From Moniliophthora roreri (taxonomy: Eukaryota > Basidiomycota > Agaricomycetes > Agaricales > Marasmiaceae), in the NCBI GenBank assembly GCA_001466705.2, contig LATX02000001.1:2666001-2730000 (forward strand): a stretch of DNA of 64,000 nucleotides. The letters run 5' to 3'. Positions within the stretch are counted from its first letter, which is position 1; every line of letters begins with the position of its first letter. The notes under the pieces are model-generated. The model saw only the letters and a program-made list of their open reading frames with translations. It did no database searches and had not been told where the DNA came from. Positions 25,820 to 35,449 of this stretch are shown piece by piece. The position numbers were made by a program, and so were the translations under genes.

Positions 25820-26141
25820 TCACTTCTTCGGCGGTTCCGGTACCTGTGGGTGTGTTCCAACACTGTCATTTAATGGGCGCTCTGTCATGAGCTGCCTTTG
25901 TCGTTCCCTTATCACAGTTGGTGAGCATCAGCGTGGAGTTGTGGTGTCGGAAATTGAGAAGTACCGGGGGGGACTTACTTTTCGGCTATTTCCTTGAACA
26001 ACGGCTCGAAGATGTATACACCCGAAACAACGCCTTTCAACAATACGTGTCACATCAGTAGCAGCCAGGAACGTCATAACTACCTCTACACTTACCGACA
26101 ATAGAAGCAAATAGGAACGGCCCAATCGGACGACCTCGCAT
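25820..26141 (-). CDS. Small single-pass membrane protein, 62 residues (function unknown)
   Basis: Three exons: 26141-26096, 26033-25979 and 25907-25820, joined by introns of 62 and 71 nt with perfect GTAAGT donors. The joined frame is exactly 63 codons including TGA. The protein starts MRGRPIGPFLFASIV, has one hydrophobic segment over about residues 8-26 with glycines (VGVVSGVYIF), then a charged amphipathic stretch (FKEIAEKERQRQL) and a Pro-rich tail ending EPPKK. A basic N-terminus before a single glycine-containing helix is typical of small inner mitochondrial membrane proteins, so that location is my inference. None of the exons is long enough to stand out as an open frame. I do not recognise a named family. 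Confidence 0.68.
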
Positions 26142-26329
26142 TTCGGTCAGCACACAGTACTTATGGTGGGAAACAAGAACGAGTGTTTCCCAGGAGAAGT
26201 GCACGTTTCCGTCATTTCAAACTCCGCGGCGGTATGGTTGGTAGATCATGACTTCATTTTTCTTCAACAGTACATAGAACGAGTTGCAAACTGAGTCCGT
26301 CAAGAATAGCTTCAATCTCATCTTCACAT

Positions 26330-26782
26330 CTATTCTCCAACGATGGCCTAGAAGTGCATGCTGATTAGTCGATACTGCCGCAGGGCAAAAGCAGACAAAC
26401 CTTATAAGCCTGCTGAGCGGCGTCTTCTTTAGCAGCGGCCTTGGTCCCTGCAACACCAGTCCCCTTCACTTCGCCGTTCACTGAAGAAAAGATGGTGAGC
26501 ACTTTCCTGACTTGTGTCCCACCAAGGAACCTCTCACCCTTGCACACAACAGTCCAAACAGCCTTGTCAGAAGGACCTTGGCAAGATTCAGCATAGCTGA
26601 GGGCAGTGGGGTCCTGTCCGGGTTTCTGAAAATCTTCATAGTGTGGAGGTTACATTGGTAAGCGTACGCCTCGTAGAATGCAACGTACGATTATTGAGAA
26701 GAGTGATATACTCTGCGATAGGTAAATCTGGCGTCAACGCGGGCGCAAGGACAGGACGAGAATCAAGCTTACTTGTCGCCAT
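26330..26782 (-). CDS. Single dsRNA-binding-domain protein A (about 80 residues)
   Basis: Five short exons give a protein that is essentially one dsRBD. The ATG at 26782 starts MAT; a 45-nt intron (GTAAGC...CCAG) may be removed or retained, since it is a multiple of three. Helix 1 is LPIAEYITLLNNHFQ; strand 1 carries ALSYAESCQGPSD; strand 2 AVWTVVCKV; the loop and helix 2 show NGEVKGTGVAGTKAAAKEDA, with the Lys pattern that contacts the RNA phosphates in canonical dsRBDs. The end is AYKAIVGE before TAG at 26332-26330. The intron after strand 2 (phase 1, before V-N-G) and the intron inside helix 1 (phase 1) are shared with neighbours, showing common descent. Of the three copies this keeps the most complete RNA-binding signature. 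Role unknown; RNA silencing or dsRNA sequestration would fit the domain. Confidence 0.75.
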
Positions 26783-26822
26783 CGGAATTCGCGTAGGATA
26801 GGATAGGTGAGTACTTCTGTTG

Positions 26823-27426
26823 TTATTGTGTGTATAAGGAGTTGGAATTCACTCGGTCGCCTTTTGTACCGTTCTGTATTATTTGTTTCGTATATGTCCC
26901 GGAAATTTGCGTACGACGGAAAGCAAACGATATACCTTTGAATACCGGGATTGCCTTTTCGAATTGGAACTGTTGATGTTCTGGAACTTCGAGCGTCAAA
27001 TACCCATTGCGACGAAAGAGGATAAGAAGCGTTGTTGGATGACAAAGAGGAGTAAAACTCGGACCTTCGACGGGGACCTGGGAGAGTGGTGCAAGTGTAG
27101 TAAGCGGGTGACCAGAAACCGGCACGATACCAATAAAGTGGCGCCATAATTCTACAAGTTCAACTGATGCCACCCGTAACAAATACCTTTGTGATAGATG
27201 GAACATACCGTGGATGTAGTAGCGGGAATACGACCTGCGGGAACATCGCAGGTTGGTGCAATTGGGAATTTCTATCCTGATGGTGTTGGCTGTCATAGCG
27301 AGATCTCCTGCCCCGGGAGTCGACACTACAGACCACAGTTAGTACTGGAAACAGGGTACGAGACTCACATCTGCATGCACCCACGTCAACATTATACCAG
27401 ACATATTTCATGATCTGCCCGTTCAT
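26823..27426 (-). CDS. Hypothetical intron-containing gene of unknown function (3' end unresolved)
   Basis: A reading from ATG 27426 (MNGQIMKYVWYNVDVGACR) meets a GTGAGT donor and an intron with a perfect TACTAAC branch site and CTGTAG end. It continues in frame (LSTPGAGDLAMTANTIRIEI ...), then meets a second intron with GTATGT donor and TTGTAG acceptor, and runs on through NGYLTLEVPEHQQFQFEKA. The 3' end may stop near 26823, or splice again at about 26937 and end near 26734, overlapping the start of dsRBD gene A. No family is recognised. The splice signals are the main evidence; the open frame alone would not be convincing. Confidence 0.35.
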
Positions 27427-27903
27427 CTCATCGAGATCCCGCCGGGCGACTTTTTAAGGTTCAAGCGACCGCGCTGACGGTTCCCGTGAATTGAATTTAG
27501 ATCTGGAAGGGAGGGCGAATTCGGAAAGAGGGAGACGTCCTGAGACGTTGCCGGAATCATCTTACCATGATTACTTGCTGATAACAGCCTCGTCTGTCTG
27601 GAAAGCTAGAGAAAGCCTGAAACGGAACGAGCGCTTCGGGCATGTGGTCGTGACGCAAGACTCACTTCTTTGACGTGGGATGAAGCCTGCGTTCGCGATG
27701 TCTCCGAAGTCACGCCCCGATATCCATATCTGATGCTTTGACGCGCGTGATATCCTTGACGTTGAGAATTGGGTGGACCATGCATGTTGCATGAAGGAAA
27801 AGAATAAATTATCAGGCAATTACTTCGTGCGACAAGACGGCGACGACGCGGACATCAAGTCCTACAGTTCAAAGAAAGGGACTCAGAACGCAGGTAGTCG
27901 AAT
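27427..27903. other. Gap between hypothetical gene and dsRBD gene B
   Basis: A minus-strand ATG near 27786 followed by a GTGAGT donor (about 27666) and a TTTCCAG acceptor could make a 48-residue protein, but it has no recognisable domain. Otherwise nothing is seen apart from the likely promoter of the neighbouring minus-strand gene. Confidence 0.35.
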
Positions 27904-28292
27904 TTAAGTCTCTTCATTCTTCATCGCCTTCAAGGCTTGATCGGCTGCCATGTCCATAGCAATATACTTTCTTGGTCCTGTTCCCGAGCCCAGAGGTACC
28001 CCATCGACTGAGAAGTAGGTTAGCAAGCCAGTCACAATAGTTCCTGAACGGTACGTACTCTTTGCAACACAGTGCCATGTAGGGGCATGAGCAGGTCCGC
28101 TTGTTGAGTGGTTCCAGACTAGCGCATCCAGCCTTCCAATACCCTGCAAATCTGCAACATTTCAATTGGCATGGGAAGAGAAAGGCAAGAGCGTGAGCGA
28201 ACAATTATTAAGGGCGACGGTTCCGTGTACTGGTCGAAGACTCAGGATCGGTGAGGCGGAACCAAGTGTACTGAGTACTCACCTTTAGACAT
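27904..28292 (-). CDS. Single dsRNA-binding-domain protein B (68 residues, shortened helix 1)
   Basis: Three exons. Exon 1 is only ATG TCT AAA G (28292-28283, GTGAGT donor). Exon 2 begins DLQGIGRLDALVWNH and runs through SGPAHAPTWHCVAK; after a phase-1 intron, exon 3 encodes IDGVPLGSGTGPRKYIAMDM and ends KAMKNEET before TAA at 27904. Strands 1-3 and helix 2 of a dsRBD are clear and align with genes A and C, and both introns keep the family positions. Helix 1, however, is cut to a few residues by the tiny first exon, and the second basic residue of the RNA-contacting K-x-x-A-K pattern is replaced. A TATA box 43 bp upstream of the ATG supports this start. It may be a weakened or regulatory copy. 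Confidence 0.68.
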
Positions 28293-29591
28293 TGAGAGTT
28301 CTTTAGAGTGGCTGGCAAGCCGTCCCTGTGTATGTATTTTATACATTCGTTCATCTGTGGGACTTTCCTTTAGTGGTTATCCACATGAGGCCACCTCATT
28401 TGATTCTTGAGGCAGAAAGGGTGTTGAAGCATGCACAAGTAAGGGACCTTCGTCCATGTGAAGAGGATAGACGAAAAAGCAGACGCCCTATGTCAGTAAA
28501 CAAACCTCGAGAGGCCGATTAAAAGTCAGATTTCGGGATTTCATTAAGGAGGCAAGTTGGAACGAAAAACAGGCGGATGCCTCCATTTGAGGATCTTCTC
28601 CAGTTCGATCAAGTTCGTCATGAAGTGCCAGAGCATCGAGGGCTATACAGCGTCTCAGAGGTGCTGAAGATCGCCCGACAGGAGGTGGGGTTGATCCTAT
28701 GAGTCCTTCGCATACTGGTGAATCCAACGCCACCGGCCAACGTGGAGATGCATTAGCATGACAAAGGCACAAATTTTTCATAAATTGGACTTACATAGCT
28801 ACGCAGTTGGGAAAATATTGCCTTCTTGACACAATGGGTGTTCCTGGCGTGTTGCATGACATGCACGATGGTCCAACCTAACCATTCTTGTGATGGTAGA
28901 GTGGTATCGCTCGCTATTGGAATTTGCGTAAATTCGAACAGGGAGTTTCTTGTACTGCAGGTAAGCTCCTAGAGCGTTAGACAGGCAGACAGAATTGTGT
29001 GTCGGAGGGACAAGGAGTAAGAGTCTTTTAATGTCAACCGTCATCAAAAATGCCAGCCGTAATTTCAAGAGCCGATTTCCCCACAGTACGTTACACCCGC
29101 GTCCTACCACTTTCCACTAGCTATTCTGTCCTTTCAAGACAACCATTCGGATAAACAAAATCCAGCCCGTCTATTTCCGGAGATTATCTTTTAGGACATC
29201 GTTTCGAAGGAAAAGCCCCGTGAAGCGAAGGGTAGGCAGCCTGAGGGCTCACAACGCTGAGTTGCCCAGTAGTCCGTTTATTGTTTTTGTGCACGAAAAT
29301 GACTGTTTTGGTCGGCTTAAGTCTGGGGAATGTGTTGGTGATTTCTTAATGACTTCAAGTAGACCCAAAACCACCACAATCCTCACCATGTAGGCAGAGG
29401 AAAGACATTAGTGATAAAGAAATCTCCTGATCATGTGCCCGCCTCGATCTTTGTGAGTACACTTCCTTTAATGTTAGTTGATTATGCGAGCTCTAGATCT
29501 ATAGCGTCTACATGGACAGGCTAAACAAGCCGGCGTACTCTATAGCAGCATGTTTCCCGAGGACAGTGCTTGGCGTTTAACGACACTTGCG
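28293..29591. other. Gene-poor gap between dsRBD genes B and C; possible decayed copy
   Basis: Two minus-strand open frames lie here: 28799-29110 (containing ALGAYLQYKKLPVRIY) and 28488-28781 (containing RRCIALDALALHDEL). They are suggestive of helix 1/strand 1 and helix 2 of a degraded dsRBD, but no consistent splice joins them and I do not call a gene. The rest of the interval shows nothing recognisable. Confidence 0.3.
28335..28343 (-). promoter_or_regulatory. TATA box of dsRBD gene B
   Basis: On the minus strand the sequence reads TATAAAATA, 43 bp upstream of the start codon at 28292, the position expected for a TATA element with a short 5' leader. Confidence 0.5.
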
Positions 29592-29915
29592 TTACGAGGT
29601 TCGTTGCAGAGTGTCCAACGCCTGTTGTGCCGCGAGATCTTGTGCCGCGCCCTTTGTATTAGCTTGGCCAGACCCATATGCCATCCCGTCAACTAGTGAG
29701 TGTGGTGAGCATCGATGCGTCGTATTGTCGCACAACACACTCACTATAGACCGTTGACGTCCAAGTCGGTGCCTGCTTTGGACCCGACACACTGTCCGTC
29801 CACTGTGCAGTCCTGCCGAGCCTTTGAAGGTGGTTGTTCAAGTCCGTTCGCGGGTCTGGTCATCAAGATGAGCCAAGCTGAATGCTTGCGGGAGGGAATG
29901 AGACGTACGAGCCAT
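29592..29915 (-). CDS. Single dsRNA-binding-domain protein C (72 residues)
   Basis: Three exons. Exon 1 is ATG GCT C (29915-29909, GTACGT donor), exon 2 continues HPRTDLNNHLQRLGRTAQWT and SGPKQAPTWTSTVY, and after a GTGAGT intron exon 3 encodes IDGMAYGSGQANTKGAAQDL and ends DTLQRTS at TAA 29594-29592. The whole chain is one dsRBD: helix 1 DLNNHLQRL, strand 1 around AQWTDSVSG, strand 2 PTWTSTVYI, then helix 2 AAQDLAAQQALDTLQ. The phase-1 intron before I-D-G matches genes A and B. The helix-2 basic motif is TKGAAQ rather than K-x-x-A-K, so dsRNA binding may be weakened. A TATATATA element lies about 63 bp upstream. No other domain is present; function unknown. Confidence 0.75.
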
Positions 29916-32525
29916 CTTTTGCGAAACAGAAGTATGGTGGAGAAAACGATGGGATATCTACCGCATTAGAGTGTCTGTATATATACCTTTAGTTTGTTCA
30001 TACTGTAGAAACGCCTCCAGTATCTTGACTCCATTTCCTAGAATCAAATCGGTGACGAAAGGGAAAAAATAATAATAATGGTTGACTCACTAGAACAGTA
30101 CGCGGAGGACCGGAGGGGAGGCAATCCAGGGAATATTAGGATCCGTTTATTGCGGGTGTTACGGTCAAACCACAGCAAATGTTCTGAGATCTCCTCCTGA
30201 GATGAGAGCATTCAGAATAAATGCGGAAATCAGGGAGGAAAACATCGATGGACGTTCCAGCGTTCCTCAGTTCCCGTCCAGCGCTTGTACGAGACCGAAA
30301 TGAACTAGAAAACCATGTGAATCGCATTCCTTCGATAACTAGACCTGAAGACTGGAGAAACGGCGCTTATTCCAGGGTAGAGCAGAGCGGCTCCGACAGC
30401 AACGACAGGGTTGTCCGAATTGTACATCCGCGGGAACAGGCTCGTAAAGCTGGGATCCCCAGAGCCAAAGCTTCTTGTGATTCGACCTGTGGGCGCCTTT
30501 TAGAACACCGAGAATTGAGGGACCTCAGTCGAGCTCTGCAATCAGGCATGCGGGAGTCTCGACCCTTCAAGATGACTGCGATGAAGCGCTCAGCCTCTGT
30601 TTCGAAGAGAATGGAAAAGACCTACAAGCGCCTATAGGCCATCGATCCATGTTGAACTCTATCCGGAACTTGACCCAAGAGATGAACAAGAGAACGAGAT
30701 CGATATCTTTTGAATGGGATTTTATTCAAATTGGTGCCATGTTTCCAACAGGTCAGCGCTTATGGGATGTACTTGCAGAGAAGAACGTATATTGAATATT
30801 TCTTTTTTTTTTTGTTCAAAATGACTCGTCCCAATAGGACAGCTGAGGCTTTAAGCGGAACTGAGTTGATAGAGTCAACGGTATTCGATATAGTTTTCCA
30901 CCAACCTGTCAATTGGAGACTACTTACGAAACGTTCACCTCTAATAACTAAAAAGAAAAAAAAAAAATGGAAGCAGAAATATCCACGCGGGAAAATGACG
31001 GACGTTTACGCCCATAGGGCGACAGAAACTAGTGACGGTATGATCGGCACTGCGCTAGCGCTTGTGGGCGACAGGATTATTGTTTTTCAGTATCTAGTTC
31101 ACGAACTAGGAGGAGAAACATACAAAATGCAGAAGAGTCTGGCACTTCGTCTTATCGGACGCCACACAATGTTTGACTGGGAGATCGCGTAAAAGATCGG
31201 CGATTCTTGAAGCTTCAAGGTCTGGATGAGTCTTCGGGTTCGGGCAGCACAGAATGAAGTATCTTGCTTACCAGAATCGCCACTCTGATACACCTATTCC
31301 TTGAGTCAATCTGAATACTTCGTGAAAAAGGCGCCTGTTGTATGGCGGGAGAATTGTCGCAGCCAAAAATCTTGCGTCTTCGTTTGATGGATAGGAATGT
31401 CGGGGCCGTTTTGGCTTCGGAACTACGTGGTGCGGCTTATACTAGGAAAGGGTTCTTATTTAGCGAGCTTGCGAGCGGGAGTCTGCCTAGGGGAGACTAA
31501 GAAAGGGTGCAACTCCGGTGGGTCTTTCTCCCTAAATCTAGTTTTCTTGTCTGTGCGGGGTGTGATATGGGTAACCATCGTTGAGGCTCGTGCAGTGAAA
31601 GGAGATCACTGATTAGCAGAAGGGATAATGATAGTGAAAATACTTAAATCGGTGATGTTGTCGGGCAGGTACAGACATCCATCTATCAGGATGTCAACGG
31701 TCGTATTTATTGCTGTACGGCCAAATTGAGACCAATACAATGACCTTCCGAGGCAGTCAGATGGTGCGGAATCGTCCAAGAGGAGTTCCTTTTCATTGTC
31801 ACGAAGTAGAACGATCCCGATACGTACAGAGCACCGGTACTGCTATTGACATTACTGAAGTCGGCAGTTCAGTACTCCGACGATATTCAACTATCCGATC
31901 CACTCAAGAGTGATGAACATTCAAAGCAGCGCAACGCGATTGATCAAGCAATATCAACGGAACATGTGGAACTGGAGAATTGGTCAGTAAACTGTGACAC
32001 AACATTCTTGAAAAACCGCTACTTTCGCGTGATTTCAGCATGGGGCTAGGAGTACGTCTTTAGGAGAGATAGTCCTACGACCTGATTCCCGTCCACAGGG
32101 GTCTCGGAATTTTGGGTTAGTCAGGGGAGAAGTGATGCGGATGTAACGCTGTCACGGTCGGAGTCGGAGTCAAATCTGAGTTTGAATCCATCAATTTGGA
32201 CTTGCTGACTTGACTTTCGCATCAAGCATTTGGATAGACGAGTCCGCTTTGTCGTTGCCCCCGCCCATCATTCCCTTTTCTTCGTCGACATACCCAGTGT
32301 CTTCCCTACTCAAGGTACCGGCGAAGGAAGGCATCTTGATTGAACTACTGCTTTCCCTGTTAAATTTACCGACTCAACGCCCCTCTTTCCCTTTCTTGAC
32401 CCTTTCGTCCCCGTAAGCCTCTGGCATGATTCCCTTCATCTCTGAGTTTGCTAACTTGTTTTCTCTGGATGGCAGCCTCATCATATAGTTTTTTCGGGCT
32501 CAACTTGAACTAAGCGCCGACAGCC
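29916..32525. other. 2.6-kb gene-poor region upstream of the G-beta gene
   Basis: No gene could be supported. A plus-strand open frame at 30221-30637 (138 codons, basic, no known motif) is the longest candidate. Homopolymer tracts occur at about 30802-30815 (T-rich) and 30951-30967 (A-rich). On the minus strand a GTGAGT...TTCTAG pair at about 30090-30039 looks like an intron but joins no sustained frame. The last 350 bp are pyrimidine-rich (ctttccctttcttgaccctttcg-like), typical of a strong fungal promoter for the downstream G-beta gene. Confidence 0.4.
29978..29985 (-). promoter_or_regulatory. TATA box of dsRBD gene C
   Basis: A palindromic TATATATA lies about 63 bp upstream of the start codon at 29915. 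Confidence 0.4.
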
Positions 32526-33785
32526 ATGTCTCAAAACCAGGGTGATATTCAGGAGCGTATTGCCGCCGCACGCAGAGAAGCGGAGAGCTTGAAGGAGAAG
32601 ATTCGTGCAAAGAAGGAGTCGTCAGCCGATACAAGCCGTGAGTTTTACCTTTATCTTACCACTTACCGCTCTCTTGAACTTTCGCCCCAATCAAGTGCGT
32701 GCAATGGCTGCAGAAGTTGATGCGCTTCCGCGAATTGTAATGCGCCCGCGCAGAGCTCTCAGAGGGCATCTCGCCAAAATTTACGCAATGCACTGGGCCG
32801 CCGATAGGAGACATCTAGTCTCTGCCTCACAGGATGGAAAGCTTATCGTCTGGGACGCATATACTACAAATAAAGTTCACGCCATTCCCCTTAGATCTAG
32901 TTGGGTCATGACTTGCGCATACTCTCCATCTGGAAACTTTGTCGCATGTGGTGGTCTGGATAATATTTGCTCGATTTACAACCTCAACACCAAGGAGAAC
33001 ACCAGCATGAGGGGCGCTCGAGAACTGAGCGCACACTCGGGGTACCTCAGTTGCTGTCGCTTCCTCAACGACAGACAGATCGTCACTTCATCAGGAGATA
33101 TGACTTGTATGTTGTGGGATATTGAAGCTGGTGTCCGTGTCGTCGAATTCAGCGACCACACTGGCGATGTCATGAGGTGCGCACATCCAAGCAGTGTAGC
33201 GCCAATTCATACTGATAGTTCATTAGTCTGTCGTTGGGTCCCAACCAGAATGTCTTTGTTTCTGGCGCCTGCGATGCCACCGCCAAACTCTGGGATATTC
33301 GCAGTGGCCGTGCAACGCAAACCTTCACTGGCCACGAATCAGATATCAACGCTGTTCAGTGCGTAAATCTCATTACATGCAAAGTATATCAGTCTGATCC
33401 TATATAGATTCTTCCCGAACGGCGATGCCTTCGCTACTGGATCGGACGATGCCTCCTGCCGGTTGTTCGATATCCGAGCCGACAGAGAATTAAATTCCTT
33501 CACACACGACAATATTCTCTGTGGTATTACATCCGTAGCCTTCTCCATCTCTGGACGAATCCTGTTTGGTGGCTACGACGACTGGACTTGCAACGTCTGG
33601 GACACTCTAAAGGGCGAACGTGTGGGTGTATTGACTGGACACGAGAACCGAGTGAGTTGCTTAGGTGTCAGTGTCGATGGAATGGCACTGTGCACAGGTA
33701 GTTGGGATAGCACTCTTCGGGTTGGTCGTTTTCTTTTCGCCGTTTGGGCTCTGTTGCTGATTATCCTTCACAGGTTTGGGCATGA
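32526..33785 (+). CDS. Heterotrimeric G-protein beta subunit (WD40 repeats)
   Basis: The start at 32526 opens [20 protein letters not shown], the N-terminal coiled coil that pairs with G-gamma. Seven WD40 blades follow: [20 protein letters not shown]...[115 protein letters not shown] and [23 protein letters not shown], ending RVWA with TGA at 33783-33785. Joins use short introns near 32638-32693, 33176-33230 and 33360-33405, and a last intron 33721-33773 whose final exon is only four codons. The protein acts at the plasma membrane in pheromone and nutrient signalling; in basidiomycetes G-beta controls mating and filamentation. The family is unmistakable. Confidence 0.96.
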
Positions 33786-34386
33786 GGTGATCAACTTTTC
33801 CCCCTATTTGGCTGGAGACCTTTTATCATATCTGCTTCCGATGTTTCCTACTTCATCCATGATCGATATTTGTTCTGTTCTATGAACATTCCTCTACCTG
33901 CTCACCCGCGACCATCGCGAGGTCGCCCAGCGCCTGTCGTTACAGCTATTCTTATTGCATTCTTTACAAAAGTTATCATCATGATCCCATGTTCCCTTAC
34001 ATATATATCGCTCAGGCTTATACTTTTTCTCTCTCTTTTCTACACTTTGCTTCTGGTTTCTTCGTATATACTGTTAAATTCATATCTCCTAAACCTCTGG
34101 AACACGGATTATTTTAGCTGAGATGTATCAGTCGAGCTCGGCGTAGACGGTAAACCACCTGGCCAACTGTTCGTATCAGGCCGGCGTGTTTTGTCCACCG
34201 ACGATGGATCTGCGCTCGACTTGCGCGCCAGTTTGAGTACCACAAGGTTTATACAATAAAAATCAATTGTGAACGATATGGTACAGTGATTGTTCCTTAT
34301 AATTGAATTGCGAAACTGAAGCTACTGAGGGACGTGAGCAGGAACTTGAACTGGTCAGGGATCTGGAAATGTACCACATATTGGAA
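33786..34386. other. Convergent 3' flanks of the G-beta and membrane-protein genes
   Basis: About 600 bp. A strongly pyrimidine-rich stretch at about 34015-34080 produces a hydrophobic-looking plus-strand open frame (33870-34121) that I regard as untranslated sequence. No gene seen. Confidence 0.45.
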
Positions 34387-34869
34387 TCACCACCGCGGGT
34401 CGTCCTCGAGCTCATACTTGACCTCTTCTCGGCGTATTTGAATTACTTCCTGCTGCTGAGATTCTTCCTCTTCTTCCTGCTTCTCCTTCACGGTCACCAT
34501 ATTGATCACTCGTAACGTCAACATCCTCCCCAACGCCCCTACAATACCTCCCGTAATACACGCCGCTCCACAAAAGACATAAATCGGATAGAATGCGTCG
34601 CTGAACCAGAGAAGCACACGATACGGTCCTATAACCGCAAGGTCCAACACGATTGCGAAAAACACCGTGAACGGCGCGAGGATGTAGAGTAGGATGGGGT
34701 GAGGCGAGAGGGCGAGGAACGGGTAGGTGGTTGTTTGGAGAATCCATATGAGGGTTTGTGTAGTGTATGTTATACTCTGCCAGATGAGGGAGAATAGGGT
34801 TGGGAGGAAGAGAAGGGCTTGGCCGAGGGGTGTTTCTTGCCATGGAATACGTTCGGCTGGGGATTCCAT
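34387..34869 (-). CDS. Multi-pass membrane protein, fungal hypothetical (160 residues)
   Basis: A single-exon frame. The first ATG in frame is at 34869 (MESPAERIPWQETP); open frame upstream of it has no ATG. Three hydrophobic segments are visible: roughly residues 16-45 (ALLFLPTLFSLIWQSITYTT and the following ILQTT stretch), 52-80 (HPILLYILAPFTVFFAIVLDL) and 88-118 (VLLWFSDAFYPIYVFCGAA then GGIVGALG). A cytosolic tail rich in Glu and Gln with possible coiled-coil character follows, ending YELEDDPRW. Topology suggests an ER or similar endomembrane protein. I recognise no named family; size and layout are common among fungal orphan membrane proteins. Confidence 0.7.
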   Translation of the reverse strand: MESPAERIPWQETPLGQALLFLPTLFSLIWQSITYTTQTLIWILQTTTYPFLALSPHPILLYILAPFTVFFAIVLDLAVIGPYRVLLWFSDAFYPIYVFCGAACITGGIVGALGRMLTLRVINMVTVKEKQEEEEESQQQEVIQIRREEVKYELEDDPRW

Positions 34870-35449
34870 GCTGTCTCGAGGCTTGAACAATATGAATTTA
34901 AGCTGAGTTTACATGTAAAATATGGCTAGAAGCACGTACCCTAGGGATCAGAGCGAGGCAGGTGGTGGTAGCTTGACACAAACGAACCAGCGCGCTTCAA
35001 TGACTGACGTCGACAGACATGCGTGTAATGATTTGGACAGACAAGTGCAATGTGATATGTATGTACTAAATACAGGCCTGATGCTAGTATTCTAAAGATT
35101 AATGCGCGGATGCAGTGAAATGCGGACAAACCAAGAACCCTTGAAACGAAAAACTAGGTAAACACTAAGGTACCATGCTGGATACATAAACAAGAGTGGA
35201 GGATTATAATGCGTGCATGCGAATAAATAATACAGTGCGAGTGGTTGTGCAGTGCTAGAAGAGAAACCAAAACAAAACGAGTGGATAGTCGTACTTTCTA
35301 TAGTACGAAACGAAACCAAGATAAAATGATAGATGTAGTTCCAAGATCAGCGTTGAATCCAATAACCCAACAACCTTATGAGGATGCAGTACAAGGGCTC
35401 GAGGCTAGCCCAGGCGTACATCCGAAATGTAGATGTGTTTTGTCGTTCC
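34870..35449. other. Intergenic, 580 bp
   Basis: Promoter side of the 160-residue membrane protein and 3' flank of the serine-rich protein. AT-richer than the coding neighbours. Nothing else recognised. Confidence 0.45.

Noticed and set aside
27609..27788. Two-exon minus-strand reading of about 48 residues (MHGPPNSQRQGY... with GTGAGT donor and TTTCCAG acceptor)
   Set aside because: Splice sites are good but the product has no domain and sits in the flank of dsRBD gene B; kept only as a note in the gap.
30221..30637. 138-codon plus-strand frame in the gene-poor region
   Set aside because: Basic, motif-free and without splice or promoter support; likely chance.
30800..30970. T-run and A-run about 150 bp apart as an inverted repeat of a transposable element
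   Set aside because: Both are simple homopolymers with no matching flanks or target-site duplication.
33870..34121. Hydrophobic plus-strand frame after the G-beta gene
   Set aside because: Arises from pyrimidine-rich 3' flanking sequence, which always translates as Leu/Phe/Ser.
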